Source: Aquatica leii (lineage: Eukaryota > Arthropoda > Insecta > Coleoptera > Lampyridae). Taken from it: a stretch of DNA of 64,000 nt. Each line of letters begins with the position of its first letter. Position 1 is the first letter of the stretch. The DNA lies in assembly GCA_035610365.1 (NCBI GenBank), contig CM069432.1, forward strand, positions 75,954,520 to 76,018,519, written 5' to 3'. Shown here in pieces: positions 47,309 through 60,560 of the stretch. The notes below the pieces were generated by a model. The model was not told the DNA's origin, did not search any database, and saw only the letters and a list, made by a program, of their open reading frames with translations. Made by a program: the position numbers and the translations under genes.

Positions 47309-47905
47309 AGTATGTTAGTATATCAGGCTTCTATTTACACCGTAGTGGCGCTGTGATCTTAATTAAAATTATCTATACAGCGACAAAATATATAGTCTGC
47401 ATGTACATCTTTGGTCTACATATGAGCTTCAGATATATAACAATATAACTTGTTGCCTATAAGAATTGTTCTGATTTATTTTTAACGAATGAAACATAAG
47501 AAAATATGGTTTCAAAAAAGGACTAAGCCAAGAACAAGTGTTAAGAGAACTTATAATACAAGACAGTACTAACTGTTTAGTGTAAGTACTGTGTTACAAC
47601 AAATGTTTGAATAATATAAGAGATCATTTCTAAACTGAGTTTTATTTTTCAACACTTGGTATACGTGTCTCGGCTCGGTAGGGCAATTTCAAATCTGCAC
47701 AGCTGCAACGGAGACACGTAGATAACCCCATGTAAATACTCATGGATTTTTAAATTTTTTGTAAATGTAAAACATAAACAATAAATAGATAGGTACGTCA
47801 TGATTTTTTATAAACAAATGTTAGTACAATATAAATTTCTGAATAAAACTTTAATATGTTTTGAATAAGTAAGTTATAACCACCATTACAATTGCTTATT
47901 TTCAG
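47309..47905. other. Upstream region of ACSF3 copy B
   Basis: No coding sequence. TTATTTTCAG at 47896-47905 looks like a splice acceptor 8 bp before the start codon, so a non-coding first exon probably lies in this stretch; its position was not found. Confidence 0.45.
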
Positions 47906-47913
47906 GTCACATC

Positions 47914-50900
47914 ATGTCATTTTTAAAGGTATTCACACAAACGAACATCAAATCATTTCTGGTTAAAAGGAATTTTATACAAAATATAGTTCATTGCAAG
48001 TTTAGTACTGGCATACATGAACTTTTACCTGTTCATCAGAGAGCTGTAAATTTTTTTGATAGATTAGCATTACGTGATGAAAAAGGCAAATATACTTATG
48101 GAAATATATATGCTGCCGCTGCAGAAGTAGCTAAAGAGATTTCAAAGAAAGTTGATAAAAGAGTTGGTGCTCATATATTGTACTTGTGTCCAAATGATTC
48201 TTCTTACATAATTACACAATGGGCCATTTGGATGTCAGGACATGTAGGTTTGTAATTTATTGTTTCATATTTATAAGTACATTTATTCTATGTTTTTGTA
48301 GCAATACCTGTAAGTAAATTACATCCACGAGAGTTATTAGAATATTATGTGGATGATTCTGAAAGTGATTTGTTGATAAGTACTGCTGGATTTTCTGAAT
48401 TAATGCAAAAGGTGTCAAAAAATACAGGAAAGAAGCTAATGATTTTGGATGAAAATATTCAAAAAAATACACTAACAAAATCTGCGAATAAAGTAGAAGA
48501 ACTGCAAAAAATCGATAACAATACAAATGCAATGATTGTGTATACAAGTGGCACTACAGGAAAACCAAAAGGTATACTATTTAGATTAAATATATTGTAA
48601 ATAAAATTTGTCTCCAAATACTTATAATTTAACTATGCATAAAAAGTCAACACTGTTATGGTAATAAAATCACCTGTAGGAAAGGATGTCAATAATATTT
48701 TTTAATATTATTTGGTTTACGTGTCTTCTAGTCATCTTAGTTTATTGTTATCCATATAAATAAGAAATTTTGTTTATTTAATTTTTTAAATAAAAAGATT
48801 TACGTATACTAAGAAAGAGAACTGAAATTATTGTTACAGTTGACATAAGACTCGAAGGGACGTGACTGTGGGCGTTTTTATTTTGACCGTACATTCCAAG
48901 TAAAAAGCATTTCGGTGATAAATTCAAATATTTTTGGTTATATAAGTTGCATTATATGTCTTCTATTTAAATAATATTCATTAATGTCGGAAAAAACTAT
49001 TTATCTTCACGTTGTATTATTTTACACGAGTTACGATGAAAATTTTTAATTACTTTTTTTTGCATTGGTTACTGGAATTTGCATTGCACTAAGTTAGCAA
49101 TCAGATTGCTAAAATAATCAAAACCTGCAACTATGATGAAACTCTTAAATTAGATTGCAAGTATTAAGCATCCTCGCTCAGGCTGCCTGAGTCTGCAGAG
49201 AAAAATAGAAATTTATTAATAACAACATACCAAGAATGTTTTCAAATATTCTTAACGACAGAAAAATTATTGTTAAAAAAGGTAATCATTGTGATCTTCA
49301 TCACTAATGTTTTCAATAGGTATCTTATTTTATCCTACAGCATCATTTTCTTGCAACTTTTTTAAACAACATCGTCGAGTGATTGCGTTCCATTAACAAT
49401 TTTCTTTTAATGCACAATTTTTTATATTTAAATTCAATTTTGATAAATTATCTGGTTCATCGTAGTAGTCAACTTTCTCCTGAATTTTTTTAACTAAAAA
49501 TTTTCATTTTTGGTACTTTTTATCCATCATATCAATTTCATGAACACTTCTTTTCAAGATACCCAAAATTTTGTTAGAACGACCACTTTTTTTGTTTCTT
49601 TAGCGAGATCTTAGTACTCCATACTCAGCTTATAAAACAAGCCTCCTAATAAAATTATTTTTTATTTACATGCTTTAAATATATACTAACTTACCTTATT
49701 TGTTTTATAAACTTTGTTGATTTTTCTGTAGCATAGGCAAATATAATAGCGAAGGCTTCTACAACCAGAATATATACTTAGATGAGAACGTCTTCCTGGT
49801 TTGGACTGTGTCATTGTTGTAACCGAAGTTCCCAACGACTCGTCCACAATTGTAAGGGGCTTCATCAGGGCGTGAGAGATCGAAGAACTCAAACAAGCAA
49901 CCGAAATCTAACAAGTACTTCTCAAAAGTTAGGTAATCAACTTGTGAACCAAGCCAGTTTCTAAACTCTGAGAGTTTTTGTTAGATTTTGGTTTCGTGTT
50001 TGATTTCTCCCACGCCCTGATGAAGTTCTTTACAAAAGTAGGCGAAACGTTGGCAACTTCGGTTACAACAATGACGCGGCCCAAACTCGGAAGACGTTCT
50101 CATCTTAGCATAGGCAAATAAATCGGTAGCTTTACCTAAAGAAACAGCCACTGCTTATTATTGCTTGTTGACGAACTCTACGACAAGTGTAATGTTGCTA
50201 CAGACTTTAACTTGAACTGAAAAAGCATTATGTTAGAATTAGCTAATATTTTGCAAACTAATCATTATTATTCTAATTGAATTATGATACACGTCGATAT
50301 ATTAAAAAGATAAACGTAGAAACTATACAAATTAAAATTAATCTAAACAAAAACATACGTTCAAAATTTATTAGGTTACGTAAGGTTGCAGTTATATAGA
50401 ATAAGTATCCTGTACTTACCATTTTACAAAAACTAATTAATAAAGACGAATAAAAGTCAAATATAAAACACCAATAACTTATAAACATAAACACGAGTAC
50501 AAATTAAAAGTTTTGATATGGAAAGTATCTGCTAGAATCTTTAATTTTGATTGGATGATTGTTTCTTGTTTTACCACCACAAATTTTTAAATTTAGTCCA
50601 CATATTTTGCGGGGGTAATGTTTGCTTCGGCGCTCTGTATCTTGCCTATATTTTTTCTGTTTTTTTTAGCATGTTTATAACACAATTACTTTTCAATGAG
50701 GATGAAGGACACTATAAAATACTTAGGGGTTCATTATAGATTAAATTAACATGCTACTTGTGTGTGCACCTGATCAGGCCTAGACACAAGCTTAAAAAGG
50801 AGTGTCTAGAATTACGCTTTGTAAACAGCACAACGAATTTTAATATTTAAACAATTTGCTAGAAAAGCATTAAACAATACATTAAAATTAATTATAAAAT

Positions 50901-53900
50901 CAACAAACATAACGTAGCCTTGATGAAATCGCACAAAACGTCGCTTATAATGAACCCTAAATGTTTTATGGTACCTACCTGTCCTCATGGAAGAAACGTA
51001 AAATAATCAACAGTTAAACTATTGTACTTTGTTAACAGTAAGTATAAGAATTAGATAAATTTTAAATATTTGATTTGATTTTGTTTGATAACCCTAAAAA
51101 TACAACTTGAAAACTTATTAAAGCATTTTGTTATTTAATACACATAACAATAGTATTTAGTTTTATTGATACAGTACCTAAGGAGTATTTGACAGTTTGG
51201 TTCACAAACTACCTACTCTTTAGACGCACAACGTCCGTATTTTAGAGTGGGGCAAACACGAATAACGCTTTCGGTGGTTGGGTGATAAAATAAACTGAAT
51301 CATTTGAAATGTTAGTTTTGTAATTGCTTTATAAACTTCGATAAATGTTAAAAATAATATTTGAAATACAAATAATAAAATTATCTCAAAAATGTTATTG
51401 TACATATATTATTTAAATACTAATTACAATATAAATAATAAATACATATACAACTACATATAGATATATTACAGCTACCTTTTTTTTTAAGGAAGATTGG
51501 TACCTACTGCTTTTTATTTAACAATATTCGGAGTTATTGCGATTCTAGTATCTCGACCAGTCAAAGTTCTGTTAACAGACTTACACCAATTGTGAAATAT
51601 GATTCTAATCCTTAATAATATCTTCTTTTGTATAATTAAATGATGAATATGACAAGTAATTAAAGAAAAACCTATTTGCTCGAAAATTTAATCTTTAGTT
51701 TCTTTTAAAACGGTTTTCGAATTAGGGTTTATATGTTAATATTAAAAATGTGTTTTCTCAAGGAAATTATTACGAATCTCTTTGATCAAATGTGGAAATG
51801 GGAAAAATTCCATTCTTGAAAAACATGAATGTAATGTTCTTATAACGTAGGTATTTAATATACACTATTGTAGTAAGCGTGTGTTGTGAACCATATATTG
51901 CTATATTAAAATGTCATATTATATAAATAATAAACTTGACATAATTGCACAACTTTCGTCTATATTATAACATTGAATCTTTAATCAAGGTATTGAGCAC
52001 CTTAACGTTGGAAGCTGCTTGACTACAAGCAGGAGTGATAGGCTTAAAACCAATTCTATTAAATAAACTTAAAATTTGAATTAATATTTTTTTGTTTGTC
52101 AAAATTCGCAATTGTTTACATAGCATAGTAGATTACCAACCAAAATAACAGTTCTTTAAAACCATTGCTTTTGGAATAGTTACATGCTATATCATTTCAA
52201 TAGAGAATTTAATTCTCTGCTTAGTGTCGAGTTTTAAATTAGATCATTCTATTTAAAAAAATCAAGTGTTGGCTCTTTCCAGTTCTGCATCTTTGACTTT
52301 TAGAATATTACCCAATATTACATAATTACGTGCTAGACTTTTATGGATACCTCAAATAGTGCTAAACCGAATATCCAAATATTTCTATTTTGTTTCTCAA
52401 AAGCATTCTTTCAATTTGGAAGAAAAATTTTAAAATGCTTATAATTTTGTAAACAGTAAATTAAAGTTTTTATAATCTTATAACATTGTAAAGTAGACTA
52501 CAAGAGGATTCCAAAAACGTATTAATATACAGGGTGTTCTATTAAAAAAACAGTAGGTTTGTGTTTTTCTGATATTATGCAATACACATAGTTGAAAATA
52601 ATTTTAAAATGTAAAACTTACGGACCCTGCAATTTTTATATATGTTTTTTTTTAAATTTTGCATAATAAAGGACACATTCTATTGGTTCACCCTATACAT
52701 TAGTGATATTCAATCATACTGCTGTTTTACCTGTTACTAAAGAAGATATATTTTGTACATTGACTACCCTACTTTCAACAATTCAGACTGTTGGAAATAA
52801 AACTATCTTATATTTACTCATACTCAAATATGAAATGTAATTTCTTTTGAATTATGTAGTGGTAAAAAAGACAGGGCCAAAAATTGACTTCTTTTAGTAT
52901 TAAACTGTGTGGTTTTTAATGCCAACTCAGTTGGATTTCCAACGCTTCAACCCATGCTGGAAACCTTCCAAAGTTCTTTTTTGGGTTTGGGAAACGAAGT
53001 TGTGGTCGAGCACATACTTTATAATTTTTAACACAACAAGAAATTCAATTATTTTTAGTTTTTGTCTTGCCCACAGTAAATGCCAACACTATAACTAACA
53101 GCTCTTCTTAAATGCTAGATATGACTAACACTAAGGACTATCTAAACTAAGCACTAAACTACGAGTAAAAATAAAAAAAAAAGGTCAAGAAGAGAACGTA
53201 AGAGTGCCTTAAACAAGTTTATCAAAGATAACCAAAAACACTGTTTTTTTTTGTTGATAAAGAACGACGCAAACAAAAGCAGACTTCAATTCAGCGGCGT
53301 TTTTCGTATGGGAGAGTCTATAGACAGAATTACGTGACTCTCCCGAGACTGTTGATTGACGTTATACGTCTAAAAAGTGGGTGGTTTGTGGTTTGGTCAC
53401 TGCTCTGCAAAATTAATAAAAACAAACGGGATACATTAATTAAAATAATATATTTAGATGTCTTCTGTACATAACAGTTACTCCAGTAACAATAAGGTCA
53501 AAATTAATCTAGACATTTTGTCTGATTAGTTAATTTTTTTAAGAGACTAATTGAAATAAAATAATTGACTATAAATAAACATAATAGTAATTGACACCGT
53601 TAGTTATAAATTGCTATAAATAAAAAAATAAGAATCTAATCTTGTCTTGAAAACTGGTGGTTGCGCTACAATCCATAACTATATATACACTTGCGTGCAT
53701 AGAAATCGACCCACTGTAAGCTTTTGACTTTTTTTAAAATAAATCATTCATCAAAAAAATATGCTGTTTGAAAGACAATTTGGGTAAGCAATTACTTGGG
53801 CGCCTTTTGCATGCATTAAAACAACTCACTTAAAAACCAGTCAAATTATAAAAAACGTATAATGTGCAAATAATTTCAACCTCTCACAAATTTGTTATTC

Positions 53901-56900
53901 TCGTTATAACAACCACATAAATACGTTTCATTTGTTTACCGATTGCTACGCATACAAATTGTTAAAAAATATTTTGTATTCCGCGCTTATACTTATCTTT
54001 GTACATGCGTAGTAAGTACTAAGATATAAAACAGTATAGGTAGTAGTCATTGTTATAGCAAAGGTTATAGTAACAAGTATATATTTGTAAGTACCCTAAT
54101 AGCACAAAGATGCTCTATGAACTTCCAATGCAGTGGTGGCTGGTGGTGAATCATACCAGAGGGTCATTTTTAAAATATTCAAAAACGCAACTAGCACAAA
54201 AAGATAAAAAATTTTTTTTTGCATTAAATCGATTTATATTTAAGATCTATTCATCTATTTTTACAATAAGCAAATGATCGATCAAATTTTTCATGTGATC
54301 CGCAAATAAAAAGTACTTTTTCATTGTTCTTTTAAATGTTTTAAATCGGTAACACTATTTTTACACTATAATTTAAAATATTTTAAAAGTAAAATAACAC
54401 AATATAAAAAAAAACGTATATTTCTTAGGCTTAAAAATGAGATACAAAATAATAAAATAATTGAATTGCTACTACAAAATAATCTTGTAGCATTTATTCT
54501 GATTCTTCCATTTATTTCGCCTGTCTTACAACTGAATTCCTGAGCCACGACTTAATATCGTCTTCTACTCCTATCTTGGTTGAATTTTTTGTTAGTGGAT
54601 TTCACCAAACACGTTTAAATTATAATAATAATTATTTAAAAATATATCATCCAAATTTGTATTTATAAAAACTAACTATAGTCCTCGCAATTTTACTTTC
54701 GATGCACGTCATTAACGTCAGTGACGTAGTTATTCAACCATGTTGTCGGTATTATCATGTAAACTTACTGTTTTCGTACATTCTTAATATTACATTGCAT
54801 ATTACGTTTTCATTAAATGTTTCTACATTGGTAACAGTTGTACTACGCTTACGTTTTGAAGAGATCTAAGAACCTCGTTGTTAGCAACCGTTGTACATAC
54901 AGAAATAACTGTAGAATATATATACAATTTAAATATTAAGTAAAAGGGTACTTCTCGCACAGCATTTACTGATATCAATGGACCACCATTATCTCGTTCA
55001 AGCTCAAAATAGTACAGTTTTGTATCAAAAATAATTATAAAAAACAATGAGCACTTTGACATAAAAAATACAAATTTAATTTGACAGATGTCAACAACGC
55101 TGCAACTGTAGTAAGCACACCAACAACGTGATAAAAAAAATTCAATAAGACAATTCGGTATTTATTTAATTTTTGCTATAAATAGGGTGGTATGAATTTT
55201 ACGTCATTAATGACGTGCATCGAAAGTTAATTTGCGAGGACTTTACAATTATTGTTTCGACGGTATAACCTTAATTGTCAGTCAGCATCACGTAATAAAT
55301 TGCAACCATGGAATATTATTTTTGTAATAAATATAAAAACTGCTGCTAATCGCTATTGAATCTTAATAGTAACGCTTCCGACCTCGATTATAGCTACTTT
55401 TCTAGGTTCGATCAAAATTTAAGTGCGAAAGTGAATATTAGATACAGTAATATTAGTAGGTAATAAAAAAAATGCCATGTAAACAAAAAATTACAAGTTA
55501 AATATGAAAAAAATAGTCAGAGAGACTGGAAAAAAACTGTTCAGTTAAGTTACCTCTAATAGTAAAGTTAACCGAATAAGAAGCAATCTTTATGCAGTTA
55601 TGCTTATAATTTACCACTAGCGTATAAACATAGCTGATATTTACTTGTCATCGAATATACTGCTGACAATTACGACAGAGCTCTGCTTGTAATGGTTTTG
55701 CATGTACTTTCTGTATGTCGATTAGATGGTATCTTTTATTTAACGAGCAAGCATACGATTATATTGCTGGCACTTCACCAGATAACGACCGTTACTATTG
55801 TTTTTAGGTAATCCGTATTTTTTAAATATGAAACATCATGGAAAGTTATTGTTTGTACGTACGCATCAACAAGTTGGTAAATTGCAATTTTTGTTGTTTT
55901 AAATATCACTGTTCATAAACACTTGCTTCCATAAATCAATTTAGTTTGAACGACTACGATGTTTTTAATCACTAATTTAATTTTAAGTCTGAATTCATGA
56001 ACTAATAGTTCACCGATTATTTTGTAGTATAGCACATACAGAATCAAAATGGATGAAAATATTGAAAACATAACTTCGCATTCGTATTATGACGCAGGTC
56101 ATGCCTTGATCATTGCCCGATGGTACAAATGTCCTACAAAGGACGTCCATTGGACATAAATAATATTTTATTCAATGTGCGTTTTGCACAAAACGTTTCA
56201 TGGACATCCGATAAAGGTTCATGGACGTTCAGACCTTTATTGGACTTAAACTGGATGTCCCATGGACCTTGTGTGCTATTAGGGTAATAACTTTTCGTTC
56301 GTGTTAATATTATTAAAGTCCAAGGTTCACAGTGAGTCGATTTTATTTTTGATTTAATTATTGCCTCAGTAAAAAAATCATAATACTAGGAAAATTACTT
56401 CTTTTAAAAACTACAGTGACAACTTTTTTTTTCAGCAGCTTGTACTTTTGAAAATACACAAATGAAAAAAATTTTTTATATTTTTATTGAGTATTTTTAC
56501 AAATTGCTTGATTATACGTATAATCTGATATCTAATGGAGGTAAAAGTGTTTTATCTGCCTTCACTACACTTTCATGTACAATATTTTTTTATCCCAGTC
56601 TAAGATTGAGTCTTTAAGAGGGCTTCTTTGAAAAATGCCTAATAGCATGCTTTAGAAGGCCCAAATGTAATAAATCATTGAGTTCGGGTCGAGTGAGATG
56701 TTAACATTCGTTCTTCCATAACCTCGTGAACATCTTACTTTACTGGAAGAAGATGTAAATTCTATCACTTCTGGTGGAGGCTTTACAGGCAGATTATTAT
56801 TATTATTATTGTATTGTGATTTCATCACACGCATCGGAAACCCTTAAATGTATTGAATTTATTGATTACACAATCTCAAATTAAACTCTATGTAGGCAAA

Positions 56901-58881
56901 CAGAAACAGTTTCACCTACAAATAATTGAACTAACAACCACTAAATTAATTAACCAAAAATTTAAAACTAATTGTTGGCTAGCAGTTGTTCACAAGGCAA
57001 TTACAATTAAATGATACGGTTTGATCTAAATTGAATACTTTGATTACGCTACTGGTTTTTGTCGTAATACGACAGTATATAATCATTGGAATAATGCTTT
57101 CAGATTCGGTACGTTCACTCTTTGTGGGTATCTTTGATGATTACTTCCAAGTTTTTCTATTGCGCTAGTTACCACGAGTTGATTAAAGTGGGAGAATTTT
57201 AAAATTTTAAATTATTTGTACTGAAAAAGTTCCGGTAATTATCGAGATTAACACCGGAGTAACCGAATAATCGTAAACGCTATACAACTTTTTTAAATAA
57301 CTATTTTTATTATGGCATTAAATTCAATCATTTAAAATTACTGATCTCTATAATAATATGGATAGATGATATTGTTTTTGTTGTTTTGAAAAATAGCGAC
57401 ACTGTTGTAAGGTACCAAAGTAAAATTTATTGAGTTTAGTTCTCATCTCAGTATTGTGAAGCGCTGTCTTCTACGCAGTCTAACCCCATATTTTAAATGT
57501 TTTCTCATAAATATCAGCTATCCATATTATCAAAAAGATCAGTGTTTAAAATGCATAATTATCATTACACTCTTTTGTTCTCTACTTTACGTCTGTAATA
57601 ATAATTGAAATAAAGAAATACTGGTTATCATAAAAAAATATTTATATACAACGAAAAAAGTTTTAGGAATGTTTTTTAGATTTATAATATTTAAAAGAAA
57701 TTCTAGGTTCTTTAATTATTTCAATTTTCTAGTATTTGCTCTTGTTTTTAGGAGTTGTTTTTACACACAATAACATCATTTCACAAATCAATACACTTTT
57801 GGACGCATGGAGATGGAAAGCTGACGATGTTATTTTGCACGTATTACCTCTTAATCATCTTCACGGAATTGTGAATGCATTATTATGTCCATTATATGTT
57901 GGTGCCAAATGTGTTATGTTACCGAACTTCAATTCCTCTGATGTGTGGTCACATTTATTAGGCGTGAAAACGCCGGATAATAAAAAAATTTCACTTTTTA
58001 TGGCAGTTCCTACGATTTATGCAAAACTGATCCAAGAGTACGAAACCGTTTTTGAAAAAGACGAAAAAATGAGAGACTATATAAAAACATACCTAACATC
58101 AAAAGTACGTTTAATGATTAGCGGTTCTGCATCACTACCGGTACCTATATACAATCGATGGCTAGAAATTACAGGACATAAATTACTGGAAAGGTACGGT
58201 ATGACCGAGATTGGTATGTGTATATCACAAGAATATGATTCGGATCGCACACCCGGATATGTCGGTGTACCTCTAAGGGGTTGTAGTGTTCGCATAGGTA
58301 ACCAAATGAAAGATGGACATTATAAAACGATATTAGAGTGCACTAATAAGAATGATAAAATAGATTTAAAGTTTTACACGGAAGTAACAACAGATACATC
58401 AATAGTAGGAGAACTGCTTGTGAAAGGAGATAACGTCTTTAAAGAGTATTATAACAAACCTGATCTTACGAAAAAAGAATTCACCAGCGATAACTGGTTT
58501 ATAACGGGAGATACATGTAAATACTCTATTAAAATGAAGTTATTTAAATTGCTGGGAAGAACAAACATCGATATTATTAAAACAGGAGGCTACAAGGTCA
58601 GTGCTTTACAAATTGAAACTCAATTATTAGGACATCCAGAAGTACTGGATTGCACTGTTGTTGGACTTCCCGATGCAGAATATGGACAAATTATAGCTGC
58701 AGTTATTGTATTAAAAAACGAAAACTTTACAGTAGACGCATTACAGGAATGGATTAAAGCAAAAATACCATCTTATTCAGTACCTCGAACATATACGATT
58801 GTGAAATCCATTCCTAAAAATACTTTGGGAAAAGTGAATAAAAAAGAATTAATTTTAGAAATGTTTTCAGATAAATCTTAA
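47914..58881 (+). CDS. ACSF3: Malonyl-CoA synthetase, ACSF3 paralogue B (canonical)
   Basis: Three coding exons, 47914-48247, 48302-48571 and 57752-58881, with phase-1 introns at the same positions as copy A, encode 577 residues. The N terminus (MSFLKVFTQTNIKSFLVKRN…) is basic and poor in acids, fitting a mitochondrial targeting peptide. ANL-superfamily motifs are all present: YTSGTTGKPKG (192-202), LHVLPLNHLHG, SGSASLP (325-331), YGMTE (350-354), TGDT (453-456), LGRTNIDIIKTGGYKVSA (469-486) and the C-terminal lysine in PKNTLGKVNK (K562). The family makes malonyl-CoA from malonate inside mitochondria, feeding mitochondrial fatty-acid synthesis and protein malonylation. Intron 1 is 54 bp while intron 2 is 9180 bp, swollen by insertions (49744-50106, 52527-52697, 54093-56286). 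AATAAA near 59338 is a candidate polyadenylation signal. Confidence 0.92.
48572..49743. other. ACSF3-B intron 2, first part
   Basis: Starts with the GTATAC donor. No coding sequence or terminal repeat recognised up to the Penelope-like palindrome. Confidence 0.5.
49744..50106. mobile_element. Penelope-like palindromic end fragment with 14-bp duplication
   Basis: Only the terminal parts of the family at 39861-41130 are present, in inverted arrangement: arms of about 100 bp at 49781-49880 and 50007-50106. The 14-bp sequence AGCATAGGCAAATA flanks it at 49730-49743 and 50107-50120, a target duplication. The core (49890-49970) matches 39965-40140. No endonuclease sequence remains. Confidence 0.8.
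50011..50060 (+). ncRNA. Hammerhead-like motif in Penelope end
   Basis: CTGATGA at 50017-50023, a stem region, then GAAA at 50044-50047 and GTTGGCAAC. The opposite arm has CTGATGA but the GAAA is changed (CGAGTC), so only this arm keeps both core boxes. The second stem is imperfect and activity is doubtful. Confidence 0.5.
50121..52526. other. ACSF3-B intron 2, middle part
   Basis: AT-rich sequence with short chance frames (50282-50494, 50551-50739, 51220-51405). No domain or inverted terminal repeat recognised. Confidence 0.45.
52527..52697. mobile_element. Small MITE with ATACAGGGTG-type ends
   Basis: ATACAGGGTGTTCTATT at the left is matched by AATAGGTTCACCCTATAC-like sequence at the right in inverted form; the 170-bp interior is non-coding. 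Ends of the form CAGGGTG...CACCCT with TA next to them are typical of mariner-type MITEs. Confidence 0.5.
52698..54092. other. ACSF3-B intron 2, third part
   Basis: No recognised coding sequence; the frame at 52907-53098 has no family resemblance. Confidence 0.45.
54093..56286. mobile_element. Unclassified 2.2-kb element with ACCCTAATAGCACA ends
   Basis: The left end ACCCTAATAGCACA (54093-54106) is matched by TGTGCTATTAGGGT at 56272-56285. The right subterminal region (56130-56270) is dense in degenerate repeats around GGACGTCC and CATGGAC. Another inverted-repeat element (54680-55243) is nested inside. No transposase was recognised and no clear target duplication was seen. The end resembles those at 12282 and 41663. 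Confidence 0.6.
54680..55243. mobile_element. Nested DNA element with AGTCCTCGCAA ends
   Basis: The ends AGTCCTCGCAATTTTACTTT and, inverted, AGTCCTCGCAAATTAACTTT agree over about 37 bp and continue to GATGCACGTCATTAA. The interior has a 79-codon minus-strand frame (54823-55062) of coding-like composition (…DNGGPLISVNAVREVPF…) that I cannot assign; it may be a captured fragment or chance. Confidence 0.7.
56287..57751. other. ACSF3-B intron 2, last part
   Basis: No coding sequence. Ends with the TTGTTTTTAG acceptor of exon 3. Confidence 0.5.
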
Positions 58882-59559
58882 TTTTAAGTAGTCTTTGGAT
58901 ATACGTATTTTAATTATATCTCTATATACAAAAATATTTCAATTTTATGGTACTTACGTAAAGTTTAATGTATATAATTGTTTTTTTGTAGAAAAACTTG
59001 CAAACATCAAAACTTAATGTAACACGTCTTACTTATGATTAACAACTAAGAATTGTTTATGTTTAGTATGTTATTGTATATTGAAGCATATCATAAGATA
59101 ATGTTGGGAACAAATGATTCGTCAGAATTCTTCTGCAATACACATCACAATTTCAATCTGAAAATATATTTTATTTTACCATATTTTTTTATCTACTAAT
59201 TCATTAGTATTTCTATGTAGTTTTAACCATGATAAGAGTTGATGTATATAAAAAATGTAACTATGTTATTGTTGATAAAACACAAAAACATTGATGTCTT
59301 ATTCTTAATTCAGCCGTAACTACACTTGATTGATAAAAATAAACAGATGAGACTAATGACACACATTACTTAATCTCATTTATATTTTTTTTATACACAA
59401 TGATGACTAAATTGAATTTGTTTATGTTTTTTTATTATAGTTATTAAGGATTGTCAAATTGAAAGAAATCGTGAGCTGAAGAAAACCGACATAAGAAAGT
59501 ATATTTACAACTATTGGAATTGTTAATTAAGAACTTAACTGTTTAATGTGTTTTCTGAA
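58882..59559. other. ACSF3-B 3' flank
   Basis: The 3' untranslated region and polyadenylation site of copy B should lie here. Nothing else recognised. Confidence 0.5.
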
Positions 59560-60560
59560 GCGACTACATTGTTCTGATTATATCCAATTCTAAATGTAGC
59601 ATATGGATCAACACTTCTTCTTTTTTGAATTGTGTTATGCTTATTTTTGTACCAGTGACCTGTGTAAATAGAATATGTATACAATGTAGTCATATGATAG
59701 TTCGCTTTTGCTGCTCTTCCCTCTTACTTCGCACTACTTTTATTTCAGTGTGTTTAGTACTAAGGATCAGAACTCTGTTTTGTTGAGTTTTTTGTCAATT
59801 ATTTTGATGAGTGTTTTCTTCTAATAACTGATGAGCCATCGCAACACCGGTGTAAAAGTTGCCTGTGTAGAGAGTTCCTAAATTCAGGAAATTTTCCATG
59901 AGCTAAAGAACAACTATCGTATGAGCAGACATATTATCTTTATATTTTCCCCCATAAATAGTTTATACAATTTTATGCTAAATTTATGGCACTTAATCTG
60001 TAAATATTGCATGTATTTGTGCATTTATACCTGCGTTGCGGTTGCCAAATAAGTTTTAATTTAGTCTCCAACATCATTGTCTTTCGTCTCACTGTCACTA
60101 GGTTCTAGTTCAGCATACCTTTGTGCAACATATGAAATGGTATCCTTGATTCTTTCGCTGTTTCTGTAACGGATTCACGAATCAGATACTAATATTACCA
60201 GTTATAAAAACAGTAAGATGACAATATTTGTCAGTTTTATATTGTTTAAAAAATTCACTAATGATTTCCGGTTTTCCTTCATTTACTGATTCGTCTATAT
60301 TAGGTCTATCATCGTCGTTGGAAGAAGAGCTTAATGCATCTACATTATTTAAAAAACTGGTGTTTTTCGCAATGCTTCAAAAACAGTTTTGGCATAAAAA
60401 GTGGTTTCGTCCACCTGCGACTTTTTCTGGCCGAGTTTTCATTTGCCGTCTTTTAGATTTACGTATTTCAGTTAGTTTAGTCCTCGGACAGCGAACTATC
60501 AGTTTTCGCTGATGACGTCGAGCGGTCATACTTATTTGATGAACCCAAACTAAATCAATT
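59560..60560 (-). pseudogene. piggyBac-like transposase relic
   Basis: On the minus strand a piece near 59925-59825 reads LNLGTLYTGNFYTGVAMAHQ followed by LLEENTH, matching the piggyBac segment L-Y-T-D-N-F-Y-T-S-x-x-L-A-x-x-L with the catalytic aspartate replaced by glycine. Near 59780 it reads VLILSTKHTEIKVVRSKREE, as in the same domain. Upstream (60550-60230) is an acidic, serine-rich stretch with SSNDDDRPNIDE-like composition such as piggyBac N termini have. Stops and frameshifts are frequent. No TTAA-flanked ends were located. Confidence 0.6.

Noticed and set aside
59827..59850. CTGATGAG as a further hammerhead core
   Set aside because: No GAAA box or stem II follows at the required distance; it lies within the piggyBac relic.
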